64,000 nucleotides of DNA from CAYJAZ01 sp964368455. Its GTDB lineage: Bacteria > Desulfobacterota > Desulfovibrionia > Desulfovibrionales > Desulfovibrionaceae. How positions within the stretch are numbered: the first letter of the stretch is position 1; each line of letters begins with the position of its first letter. Under the pieces are notes generated by a model. That model had not been told where the DNA came from. It did no database searches and saw only the letters and a list, made by a program, of their open reading frames with translations. Shown piece by piece: positions 1 to 8,655 of this stretch. The DNA lies in the NCBI GenBank assembly GCA_964368455.1, contig CAYJAZ010000012.1:1-64000 (forward strand), read 5' to 3'. The translations under genes were made by a program, and so were the position numbers.

Positions 1-483
1 ATCTCATGGTCTATTAGTATAGGTATCGATTGTATGTAGTTTATTAGTTGATATTTCATTTAAATGTATAGAAATATTCATCCCATTTAAAAGTATTACC
101 AACTCGTCATTGCGAGGAATGAACAAAGTGAATGACGTGGCAATCTATTATATACTATGATATATTCATATCTCTTATTTCTCTATTTACTGCTTCAAAC
201 ACCTTGTCAGTTTTAACCCCTGCTGGTGGCGAAGGGCGAAGCATAAGTTTAAATATTATACTAAAATGAAAAGCAAAAAAAATTATAAAGCATGGATTGC
301 CACAATCGCATTTTGAGAAAATGCTCATTCGCAATGACGAGTCAAAAATAGTTCATTCACGACTTATAATAAAAATACAAAAAATTTTATAATAGAAATA
401 TTCATCCTATTACAAACATTCAACCAACTCGTCATCAAGCCACTTGCGAGGAATGAACAAAGTGAATGACGTGGCAATCTATT
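1..483. repeat. Gene-free stretch with three copies of a short dispersed repeat
   Basis: No supported coding region. It holds three copies of a repeat with the core CGTCATTGCGAGG and a GACGTGGCAATC tail: about 104-147 (plus), 291-343 (opposite orientation, middle replaced) and 424-482 (plus, with an insertion in the core). The same core sits at the centre of the three large inverted-repeat elements at about 28.6, 49.0 and 59.2 kb. Each copy is an imperfect palindrome. The region lies downstream of the Crp/Fnr gene, so it is 3' flanking DNA of that operon. Confidence 0.75.
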
Positions 484-1185
484 TTAATCTTGAGCTATTT
501 CTTCTAGTGCATTTGAATTAACAATTGTTATTTCTTTTTTATTGAGTGTAAGTATACCTTCTTCTTTGAAGTTTTGCATACTTTTTAGAAAAGTGACTCT
601 GTGCATTTTTAGTAAGTTTGCGACTTCTTCTTGTTTGAGAGGCAAGCAGAATGTCAGTGATTTTTTTTCAAAGGAATAAGCAAGTAAAAATCTAGCTAAT
701 TTTGTATTTGGCGATGAGTTGACCATAAAGCTATTATAGACTGAATGTATGAGAGCATTTTTTGCTAATTGTCGGAAGGCTTCCATTACTTGTTGCGGAT
801 GATTAGATAAAAAATTTGCATCTTGTAATAAATTTCCATTAAATCTGTACACCAAGGCTTTTTTTACACAATAAAGGCCAACTTCGCTATAGTCTAATTG
901 GAGGCAAGAAGAGGATATATTACAAAGGCTTCCTTCGGCAAAACAAAGTCCGTGTGAAACTTTGCCAGAATATAAATAGTCTTGAATTTGTACAAGGCCA
1001 TTACTAACATAAAAAAAGTCATGCCTATTATATTTATAGCCTTCTAAGGGGGCATTTTTCTCTAAGTGAATTGGATGTGCTAAAGATAAGATTTCTTTCC
1101 AAGAGGGGCAAGTATTGCTTAGAATAGGAATATGATATGAATAAGGATGAACTAATTCACTATTTTTTGAATCATAAACTACCAT
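484..1185 (-). CDS. Crp/Fnr family transcriptional regulator
   Basis: A 233-residue protein with the Crp/Fnr layout: a cyclic-nucleotide-binding-like beta-roll at about residues 35-130, a long dimerisation helix, and a winged helix-turn-helix at about 165-230 (LKQEEVANLLKMHRVTF). The cNMP pocket is poorly conserved by eye, so the ligand is uncertain. The ATG is preceded by AGGGG at good spacing. It is the last gene of a minus-strand run and starts 32 bases after the stop of a predicted adenylate cyclase, which makes cAMP a natural candidate ligand; this is inference. It could equally be an Fnr-like sensor, although no N-terminal cysteine cluster is visible. Confidence 0.88.
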   Translation of the reverse strand: MVVYDSKNSELVHPYSYHIPILSNTCPSWKEILSLAHPIHLEKNAPLEGYKYNRHDFFYVSNGLVQIQDYLYSGKVSHGLCFAEGSLCNISSSCLQLDYSEVGLYCVKKALVYRFNGNLLQDANFLSNHPQQVMEAFRQLAKNALIHSVYNSFMVNSSPNTKLARFLLAYSFEKKSLTFCLPLKQEEVANLLKMHRVTFLKSMQNFKEEGILTLNKKEITIVNSNALEEIAQD

Positions 1186-1217
1186 ACTTGCCCCTTTTGT
1201 CGACTTAATGTTGATTT

Positions 1218-3524
1218 TTATTTCTTATCAAAACGCCAAACGCCATCCCAATTCTTAGGATGATCTTCTAATAAAGCTGTACATCTTTCTGTGTATATAG
1301 AATAAATCTTTGTTTCAGGGAATTTAAGTTGAAGCTTTTTAAACATAGGTAAGGCGTCAGCAAAACGGGCATTTTTATAATATTCTCTGCCTCTTGCAAA
1401 ATAGTTTAATTCTTCAGATCGCATTTGAGCTTCTTCTGCAAGTATTGGAAGCATAATGTCAACTGGCTCTTCTTTACCCTTTACACGAATTGTATCTAGA
1501 GCAACAAAGCGTATTGGTAATTGATCTTCTGAAACTGATGAAGTATTATTGATATTTCTTGCACTTGTTTTAATAAGTTCTTCTTTTAGTGATTCTTTAC
1601 AACGATTTGCAGTTATTGAGCTGACAACAATTCCAACGCCGTAATGTGAACACATACCTTCAAGTCTTGAAGAAAGGTTTACAGTATCGCCTATACATGT
1701 ATAGTCGAGTAATTCCTCAGAACCCATGTTTCCAACATAAACCTTACCTGTATGAATGCCAGCACCCATACGGAGTTTGATATTAAATTCTTCTTCTAGT
1801 TCAACATTGAGATTATCTAATGCTTTATGCATGCCTAAAGCTGTTTTGACAGCTTTTAGCTCATGTCCAACAACATCAAGAGGAGCATTCCAAAAAGCCA
1901 TAATAGCATCGCCAATAAATTTATCAACAGTACCTTGAGTTTCTTGGATAAGCCCTGTCATAGGTGTGAAATATCTATTGAGAACTCCTACCATATCAGC
2001 AGGTGCTAATTGTTCGGCAATTGAAGTAAAACCACGAATATCCGTAAAAATTAGTGTTACTTCACGTTCTTCGCCTGCAAGAACAACTTCGCCTCTGTCT
2101 GCTATTCTATTTACCATTTCAGGAGATACATAACGGCTAAACGCTTTACGTAATTGTCTTTTTTGCTGTGCTTCATAAACAAAACGCACACCTAAAAGAA
2201 TAATCATAATTGAAATTACTGTAAGAAGTGCGTATTGAGGTGAAATAAATAAATTTTGTCCAAAGGCATACCATGATGAATAGGCACTGCCACCAGCAAA
2301 AAGCAAGAAAGATGGAATATAGACAAGTGCAGGTGCAAAGCCAAAGAGTATGGTTGAGAGTAAGCCCATAAAAAGAATGAAAGAAACTTGAATAAATGGT
2401 GTCCAAGTTGGAATGATTATGCTTCTTTCTGAAAGAATTGCGTCTACTACTGCTGCATGGCTTTCAACCCCTGGAAAAATAGGATCAAAAGGTGTAGCTC
2501 GAATATCAAGTAAGCCAGAAGCAGAAGTTCCAACTAATAAAACTCTGCCAGCTAATTCTTCAGCAGGAACTTTACCGTCTAAAATATCCTTTGCACTATA
2601 GTAAGGATATGTGCCACGTGGGCCTTGGAAAGGTATTTGAAATAAGCCATTTGGAGAAACAGGAATGCGATATTTACCAACATAGATTGCATTCAAGCCA
2701 TAAGGGCCACCTTCAAGTGCGATATTTTTAAGATTCAAAGCACGCATAAGTGCTCTTAATCCTAAAGAAATAAATATTCTATCCTCAACTTTTAAAACTA
2801 AAGGAATAGATCTTACAATACCATCAGGATCTGGTGCAACATTTAGTGAAGCAAGCGGAGCTTCTGGAATGAGAACAGGCAAAGGTAAAACAGCACCAGC
2901 CCCCTTTGTGATAGTTTCAAGTGGGGAAAGTGCATTTGGCGGAATACGCTCCATAACGCCTTCATAACGAGGTAGATTGTCAGGTAAGGCTGAAATTTCC
3001 TTACTTGCTACTGCACTTGAAGCATTTTGTTCTGCAAGTTCACCGTCAAATTGTACATAAGTTCCAAGAACTGTTGGAGTTTGTCTCACAACAGAAGCAA
3101 AAAGCTTGTCATTGTCTTCTAAATAACGTGGTAAACCTTGAAAACTCAAATCAACATTGAAAGAATCTTTGAGAGATTTTTGTAGAATTAATGGCGAAGA
3201 TCTGTCTGCTTCTGCAAACATTATATCGAGACCAATAGAAGCGGCATTGCTTTCAGTAAGAATTTTTAGCAATTGTGCTAATAGATGTCTTGGCCAAGGC
3301 CATTGGCCATAAGCTTCTAAACTTTCTTCATCAATATCAACTATAGCAGGTGTTGGCGAAATTTTACCATCTGCAGTATTTCTTAACAATGTGTCGTACA
3401 CAATACGATCTAATTGTCGCATTGCATACGGTTGGTATATGTAGAGTGTTGTGATTAAAACACTCATAAATAAACCTATACCTAGTATAACAAACTTTTG
3501 GTTTGAAAATATACCTTTTTTCAT
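1218..3524 (-). CDS. CHASE2-domain adenylate cyclase (class III)
   Basis: A 768-residue membrane protein. Segment order: N-terminal membrane helix (about 11-31), extracytoplasmic CHASE2 sensor (about 38-370), three membrane helices (about 372-450) and a class III nucleotide cyclase domain (about 480-690), then a short TPR-like tail. The metal-binding aspartates are in FTDIRGFT and GDAIMAFW. The Lys of DKFIGD and Asp of DYTCIGD match adenylate rather than guanylate cyclase specificity, and the transition-state Asn and Arg are present in VNLSSRLEG. It should turn ATP into cAMP in response to a periplasmic cue. The start has GGAG five bases upstream. It follows the HlyD gene by 36 bases and precedes a Crp/Fnr gene, suggesting one transcript. 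Confidence 0.93.
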   Translation of the reverse strand: MKKGIFSNQKFVILGIGLFMSVLITTLYIYQPYAMRQLDRIVYDTLLRNTADGKISPTPAIVDIDEESLEAYGQWPWPRHLLAQLLKILTESNAASIGLDIMFAEADRSSPLILQKSLKDSFNVDLSFQGLPRYLEDNDKLFASVVRQTPTVLGTYVQFDGELAEQNASSAVASKEISALPDNLPRYEGVMERIPPNALSPLETITKGAGAVLPLPVLIPEAPLASLNVAPDPDGIVRSIPLVLKVEDRIFISLGLRALMRALNLKNIALEGGPYGLNAIYVGKYRIPVSPNGLFQIPFQGPRGTYPYYSAKDILDGKVPAEELAGRVLLVGTSASGLLDIRATPFDPIFPGVESHAAVVDAILSERSIIIPTWTPFIQVSFILFMGLLSTILFGFAPALVYIPSFLLFAGGSAYSSWYAFGQNLFISPQYALLTVISIMIILLGVRFVYEAQQKRQLRKAFSRYVSPEMVNRIADRGEVVLAGEEREVTLIFTDIRGFTSIAEQLAPADMVGVLNRYFTPMTGLIQETQGTVDKFIGDAIMAFWNAPLDVVGHELKAVKTALGMHKALDNLNVELEEEFNIKLRMGAGIHTGKVYVGNMGSEELLDYTCIGDTVNLSSRLEGMCSHYGVGIVVSSITANRCKESLKEELIKTSARNINNTSSVSEDQLPIRFVALDTIRVKGKEEPVDIMLPILAEEAQMRSEELNYFARGREYYKNARFADALPMFKKLQLKFPETKIYSIYTERCTALLEDHPKNWDGVWRFDKK

Positions 3525-3560
3525 CTTTACTCCATCTATATATATAAGAAAAATTAATTT

Positions 3561-4991
3561 CTATTGTTCTCTAAAAGCTCTATTTGTTACTTTCAAAATT
3601 GGTTTAAGTATATAATCTAATATAGTTTTCTTGCCCGTCACAATATCTACTTCTGCCTGCATTCCTGCAATAATAGGCAATTCTCTGCCTTGCGTTTTAA
3701 ATACCGTGTCCTTAGTTTTGATTTTTACTATATAGAAAATCATACCATTATTATCTTGTAAGGTGTCGGCACTGATTGTGTCAACACTTGCGTCCATAGA
3801 TCCATAGACTGAAAAATCATAGGCTGAAAAACGCACAATAGCAGGTAGATTTGGCGATAAAAAGGCAATGTCAGCGGGGCTAAAACGTGCTTCTATGATG
3901 AGATTATCGTCAAGCGGCACTATGTCCATAAGTGTTGCACCTGGTGCAAGAACTCCGCCAACAGTTGTTTGGTAGATTCTTTTCACTACTCCACGTACAG
4001 GTGTTCTTAATTCAGTTCTTGAAACTTTATCGCTTCCAGCTTTGAGTAATTCTTGCAAAGAAATAAGTTGTGATTCATTCAATCCTATTTCTTGATTATG
4101 TTTTAGTCTTCTTTCAGCATCATAGCTTTTTTGCCTTTCCTGCATTTCCCTTGCTTTGATTTCAACACGTGGAATAGAATGCTCTAAAGCTATTAAATCT
4201 GATTTTATTTTTTGTACATTTTGTTCAATACCCAAAAATTCTAATTCAGAATAGGCCCCTTGTCGCATAGCAACTTCGGCTAATTGTCTTTGCTTTGTGA
4301 CAAGTTCTAGACTCGTTTTTAATTCTTTTTCCTTTGCTTTAAGTTCTGAAGCTTCTTTTAACTGTGCTTCCGCTTGTGAAATAAGAATGTCAAGTTCGGC
4401 TTGTTCTTGTTCTTTCATAGCCTTAAAAATATTATTGTGCCTATTTACAAGTTCTTGATTTTCTAAAACTTCTTCTGGGTAAAGCGGATCTGTGTTCTCG
4501 ATAAGAGCTTTTAGTCGTGCAATAGTTGCTTGCAGATCAAGTGAGCGTATAAGTGCTTCTCTGTATTGGCTACCGGCAGAAACATTTTCAATTCGAGCAA
4601 GAAGTTGATTTTCTTCTACTATTTCACCTTCTTTGACAAGAATTTCTTCAAGGATACCACCTTCAAGATTTTGAATTAATTGTATTCTTTGTGATGGAAC
4701 AACTTGTCCCATACCACGCACAATTACGTCTAAATTTGAAAATCCAGCCCAAAGAAGAAGAAGAAATACTGAGATAAAAACTATCCAAACCAAGCGTATA
4801 GACGAAGTCGAAACATTTTTTTGCATAGCTTTTTGTCTTGCAGAAAGATGTAAATTATCTTCTTTATAGTCATGCATTATATTAATTATTTTATCATACA
4901 AAGTAAAAGACTTGGCTTCTTTATTAAGATTTTCAGCCTTTTTCTTTGTCATATTTTTTTCTTTAGTTACTAAATCTTTATTATTGTGCAT
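3561..4991 (-). CDS. HlyD-family membrane fusion protein of a type I secretion system
   Basis: The periplasmic adaptor joining the ABC exporter to the outer membrane channel. One membrane helix (SIRLVWIVFISVFLLLLWAG) is followed by a biotinyl-lipoyl-like half-motif, a long coiled-coil hairpin (about 150-330) rich in Glu, Lys and Leu, the second lipoyl half and a beta-barrel. I chose the ATG at 4991, which has AAGG about eight bases upstream and overlaps the exporter gene by 11 bases, giving 476 residues. A start at 5036 would overlap by 56 bases without a better ribosome site. The overlap suggests translational coupling with the ABC gene. It resembles LapC/PrtE-type adaptors. Confidence 0.92.
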   Translation of the reverse strand: MHNNKDLVTKEKNMTKKKAENLNKEAKSFTLYDKIINIMHDYKEDNLHLSARQKAMQKNVSTSSIRLVWIVFISVFLLLLWAGFSNLDVIVRGMGQVVPSQRIQLIQNLEGGILEEILVKEGEIVEENQLLARIENVSAGSQYREALIRSLDLQATIARLKALIENTDPLYPEEVLENQELVNRHNNIFKAMKEQEQAELDILISQAEAQLKEASELKAKEKELKTSLELVTKQRQLAEVAMRQGAYSELEFLGIEQNVQKIKSDLIALEHSIPRVEIKAREMQERQKSYDAERRLKHNQEIGLNESQLISLQELLKAGSDKVSRTELRTPVRGVVKRIYQTTVGGVLAPGATLMDIVPLDDNLIIEARFSPADIAFLSPNLPAIVRFSAYDFSVYGSMDASVDTISADTLQDNNGMIFYIVKIKTKDTVFKTQGRELPIIAGMQAEVDIVTGKKTILDYILKPILKVTNRAFREQ

Positions 4992-6855
4992 TTTCAGTAA
5001 CCTTTTTGACTTGTAGAAGATTTGTGATTCTTCCATCTTCTAGGGTAACAACCTTGTCTACAAGGTGGAGCATCGAATTTCTATGCGTTGCAATAATAAG
5101 AGTTTTACCAATTAAATAAGGTTGTAAACGTTGAATAAGTAATTTTTCGCTTTCGGCATCAAGATTGCTTGATGGTTCGTCTAAGACAATGATATCAGGA
5201 TTGCCAGCTAAAGCCCTTGCTAAAGCAACTGCTTGTGCTTGACCGCCAGAAAGGCCAATGCCGTGTTCGCCTATAGGCATATCAAGTCCTAAGGGATGCT
5301 TTGAAGCAAAGTCCATTATTCCGCATAAAGTTGCTAATTCAAGTAAAGCATTTTCAGTAAATTCAACATCATCTGGCCATGCATCACAGATATTTGAACG
5401 TATTGTTCCACTAAAAAGAACAACTTGTTGAGGCAAAACACCTATATTTTTGCGTATGGTTCGCATTGGTGCAAGTCCCATTTCTACTGCACCATAAAAA
5501 GTTTTGCCACTTGTTGGCAAGAAAAGTCCGGCGGCTAGTCGAGTAAGGGTAGATTTTCCTGATCCAGTTTTGCCGACAAGTGCAATATGCTCGCCCTTTG
5601 CAATGCGTAAATTCACGTTTGAAAGTGAATAAGTCATTGTGTCCATAGATGGGGCAGATGGATAACGAAAACTCACATTATCGAAAAGAATATCTACATG
5701 CAATGCTCTACGACTAAGAAGTAATCTTTCTTTTGAAATATTTGCGACAGTATTATTCATCGCAGGTTCGTCTTCTATAGTGCTTTTTTCAAGTCCAAAA
5801 AGATTTTTCTCTTCTTTGATTTTTTCTCTTTCAAAAAGAGAGTCTATTTCATTTCTATTTTGTTCGTGTGGATTTTCTCTTGGCATTTGCATTAAATTAT
5901 TCAAGGATTCTAATCCTAGTTTTGCTTTATGCAAATTACTCAAAACATTTACTAAAGAAGTAAGCGGAGCTATGCAACGGCCTAAAAGTATGACACAAGC
6001 AATAAGACTGCCCATACTCATCGCACCAGAAGCTATAGTATAAACTCCAAAGAAAACCAATAAAACTGAAGAAAGTGAAGAAAGAAAGAGATTGCAATGA
6101 GCTGTAAAAACTCCAAGTAATTTTGCTTTTATAGTGCTGTCAGCAGATGTATCGACTAAGGTATCCCATCTTTGAGAAAGAGCATTTTCAAGTCTTGTCG
6201 CACGCATCGTTTCAAAACCAGCGGCAATTTCGCCTAAAAGTGCGTTCTTTTTTACACTGTCCTGTAGTTGAACTTGCGTAGCTCTTTTAAATGAATTTTG
6301 TACAATAAAAGTAGAAAAAAGCATAATTGGCACAAAACAAAGAGGCACTAAAACAAGCCAACCACCAAGCAAGCCAATTAAGAGAATATAGAGCAAGATA
6401 AAAGGAAGATCGAGAAAAGCAATAAGAGTTGTCGAACCCATAAATTCGCGTATGTATTCAAATTCTCGCACTTTAGCTAAAAGCCCACCCACAGAAGTAT
6501 TTGGCATGACATCAAGTCTGATATCTGAAATAATGTCCATGAATTTACCCATGAGCAAAACATCAGTATTTCTGCCAGCTGTGTCTACAAAATAAGCTCT
6601 CGCATTTCTGAGAACAAAGTCAAGTATAAGCGTGAGAACAATACCAAAAGTGAGAACCCAAAGGCTTTCAAAAGCATTGTTTGGGACGATTCTATCGTAA
6701 ACATTCATCACAAATAAAGGCATAGCTAAAGCAAAAAGATTCACCATAAGAGACGCAATGCCCACATGCAGATAAAGAGGGGCAAAATGTCTTATGATTT
6801 GCCAAAACCATGAAGATTTATTATTTTTTTGATTTGATAGAATGTTATTTTCCAC
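4981..6855 (-). CDS. Type I secretion system ABC transporter (permease/ATPase)
   Basis: A 624-residue inner membrane exporter: six membrane helices (about 20-310), a charged linker (about 325-375), then an ATPase domain. Walker A is GKTGSGKST (about 425), the signature LSGGQ (about 535), Walker B IIVLDEP and the switch histidine ATHRN. LapB/HlyB-type exporters usually carry an N-terminal C39 or C39-like domain of about 120 residues; here the protein begins almost directly with the membrane domain. The start codon is GTG with AAGG seven bases upstream. It leads the ABC-HlyD-cyclase-Crp run and probably works with the TolC protein encoded upstream. No large RTX or adhesin substrate is in the window. 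Confidence 0.93.
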   Translation of the reverse strand: MENNILSNQKNNKSSWFWQIIRHFAPLYLHVGIASLMVNLFALAMPLFVMNVYDRIVPNNAFESLWVLTFGIVLTLILDFVLRNARAYFVDTAGRNTDVLLMGKFMDIISDIRLDVMPNTSVGGLLAKVREFEYIREFMGSTTLIAFLDLPFILLYILLIGLLGGWLVLVPLCFVPIMLFSTFIVQNSFKRATQVQLQDSVKKNALLGEIAAGFETMRATRLENALSQRWDTLVDTSADSTIKAKLLGVFTAHCNLFLSSLSSVLLVFFGVYTIASGAMSMGSLIACVILLGRCIAPLTSLVNVLSNLHKAKLGLESLNNLMQMPRENPHEQNRNEIDSLFEREKIKEEKNLFGLEKSTIEDEPAMNNTVANISKERLLLSRRALHVDILFDNVSFRYPSAPSMDTMTYSLSNVNLRIAKGEHIALVGKTGSGKSTLTRLAAGLFLPTSGKTFYGAVEMGLAPMRTIRKNIGVLPQQVVLFSGTIRSNICDAWPDDVEFTENALLELATLCGIMDFASKHPLGLDMPIGEHGIGLSGGQAQAVALARALAGNPDIIVLDEPSSNLDAESEKLLIQRLQPYLIGKTLIIATHRNSMLHLVDKVVTLEDGRITNLLQVKKVTENAQ

Positions 6856-7082
6856 AAAGCTACCTTTAGCTATAATATTTTTCTATGTATTTAATATGTA
6901 TTCAATTTACATTAAAATTGAGATTAAGTCTATTAATGTTATCTGGCTGAAAATAAAGAGGATTTATCTAGAAATATATTTGAAATATGCAATGATAAAA
7001 TGCTTTAAATTTCTTTATTGATTTAAGTCATACACATTTAGAAACACATCCTAGTTGAAATACAAAAGTCTAAAAAAAGAAA

Positions 7083-7114
7083 ATGTGCTCTGTGTAGGAA
7101 AACATAGAGCACAT
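7083..7114 (-). terminator. Rho-independent terminator after tolC
   Basis: An 11-12 bp stem (TGTGCTCTGTG against CATAGAGCACA, one G-T pair) with an eight-base loop. On the minus strand it is followed by a T-rich tract. It lies just after the tolC stop and separates tolC from the ABC exporter operon. Confidence 0.8.
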
Positions 7115-7139
7115 AAAATTAAAGTATTAATTGTGAAGC

Positions 7140-8468
7140 TTATTGTACTTTTGGTGTGATTTGTAATTCGTCAAATAAAGTAGCAGCTAAAGAATGGAGT
7201 TGGTATTGAGCTAAAAGAGCTTCAGAAGAAGCTAAAACAGCTTCTATGCTAGAAGCAAAAGCTTCAGTTTCAGCATCTAAAACACTGAGTAAATCTCTTT
7301 TACCAACTTTGAATTGAGCATTGTAGTTGTTTTTTGCAGCAATACTTGCTTTGCGTGCTTTCACGTAAAAAGCTTCTTGTTCTTTTGCAGTTTTTGCACG
7401 GTTAAAAACTCTTCTTACTTGTTCTTCAAGCATATCTTTTGAATCGTGTAGGCTGAGTTTTGCTTGTCTGATATTTGCATTGCTTGCTTCAACAATTGCA
7501 ACATCTTCGCCACCGCTATACAAGTTCCATTTAAGGTTTATCATAGCATCCCAAGCAACAATGTCTTTGTCGCCAGAAGTGTCTTTAGATGTGTAAGATG
7601 GGCCAGCATCAAATGAAATATTTGGTAAATAAGCACTTCTTGCTGCGTCTTTTTCATGAGTGATTTCATCAATTTGAGCGAAAAGGGAACGGATTTGGTA
7701 ATTGTTTGCTAGGCAAAGAGTATTTACTTCTTCTAAATTTGTATAAATAGTTTTTGGCATTGCAAGAGGAACAAGATTTTCAGGAGCATTTTGACCTGTT
7801 AATCTTTTATAATTGATTTGAGCCGCTTCTAGAGCTTCTTCATGCGATAATAATGTTGCTTTTGCAATATTTAATCTGCCTACAACTTGATCTACTTCGC
7901 CTGTGCTTGAAAGACCTTGTGCAACACGACTTCTCAATAAAGAAAGAGTGTGATTATGGGCATTTACATGGCCTTTTGCAAGTTTTACTAATTCTTTGCG
8001 ACGAATAAGATCTACGTATGTAGTAATAGTCTCAAAAGCTATGGTATTTGAGGTGTTTAGAGCATCTAGATTAGATGCTTCTAAAGCAGATTTACGGCCT
8101 TTTACAAGAGCTGTTGTTCTTCCGCCTGACCATAAAGAAAGACTTAAAGTCATGCCTATTTCTGCTGTTTCTATAACATCATCAAATGTATTGTTATTTT
8201 TACTTAATGTAGACTCTTCTTGTGCAAATCCTGCTCCAGCCCATGCATCAATTGATGGCAAATGGCCAGCTTGTGCTTGGCGAACTGTTTGCTTTACTTT
8301 AGAAGTATTTTCTAATGAAGCTTTTATTTTTGGGCTATACTCAAAAGCATTCTGCAAGCTTTGCATGAGATCTACTTTTTCTTGAGTAGCAGCAAATGCT
8401 GGCATGGAAAAAAGCGAAAGCATGATTAAGAGAGTTGAAGTTTTGAATAGTTTAAATGGTCCTTGCAT
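7140..8468 (-). CDS. TolC-family outer membrane efflux protein
   Basis: Outer membrane channel of the type I secretion system (TolC/LapE type). From the ATG at 8468 it has 442 residues and a clean signal peptide (TLLIMLSLFSMPAFA, cleavage before ATQ); GGGG lies seven bases upstream. An ATG at 8504 would add 12 residues ahead of the signal peptide. The mature protein shows the two-fold repeat of OEP domains: long amphipathic helices with beta segments such as GMTLSLSLWSGGRT and WDAMINLKWNLYSGG, the typical paired strands. It is followed by its own terminator, then by the exporter and adaptor genes on the same strand. Confidence 0.93.
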   Translation of the reverse strand: MQGPFKLFKTSTLLIMLSLFSMPAFAATQEKVDLMQSLQNAFEYSPKIKASLENTSKVKQTVRQAQAGHLPSIDAWAGAGFAQEESTLSKNNNTFDDVIETAEIGMTLSLSLWSGGRTTALVKGRKSALEASNLDALNTSNTIAFETITTYVDLIRRKELVKLAKGHVNAHNHTLSLLRSRVAQGLSSTGEVDQVVGRLNIAKATLLSHEEALEAAQINYKRLTGQNAPENLVPLAMPKTIYTNLEEVNTLCLANNYQIRSLFAQIDEITHEKDAARSAYLPNISFDAGPSYTSKDTSGDKDIVAWDAMINLKWNLYSGGEDVAIVEASNANIRQAKLSLHDSKDMLEEQVRRVFNRAKTAKEQEAFYVKARKASIAAKNNYNAQFKVGKRDLLSVLDAETEAFASSIEAVLASSEALLAQYQLHSLAATLFDELQITPKVQ

Positions 8469-8655
8469 GTTAATACCCCGATGATATAATTTTGATATAT
8501 ACATTTTTTTGGTTAAAATTTAAATAGATATTAATTATGAGCTACGCTTTTTTATTCCTTTTGTCAAGACAAGGATTTTAATAGGAAAACATTGGTTTTA
8601 TTTATATTTAATTTTAGCAAGATTTAAATCTATCTTGAAATTTAGAATAAATATT

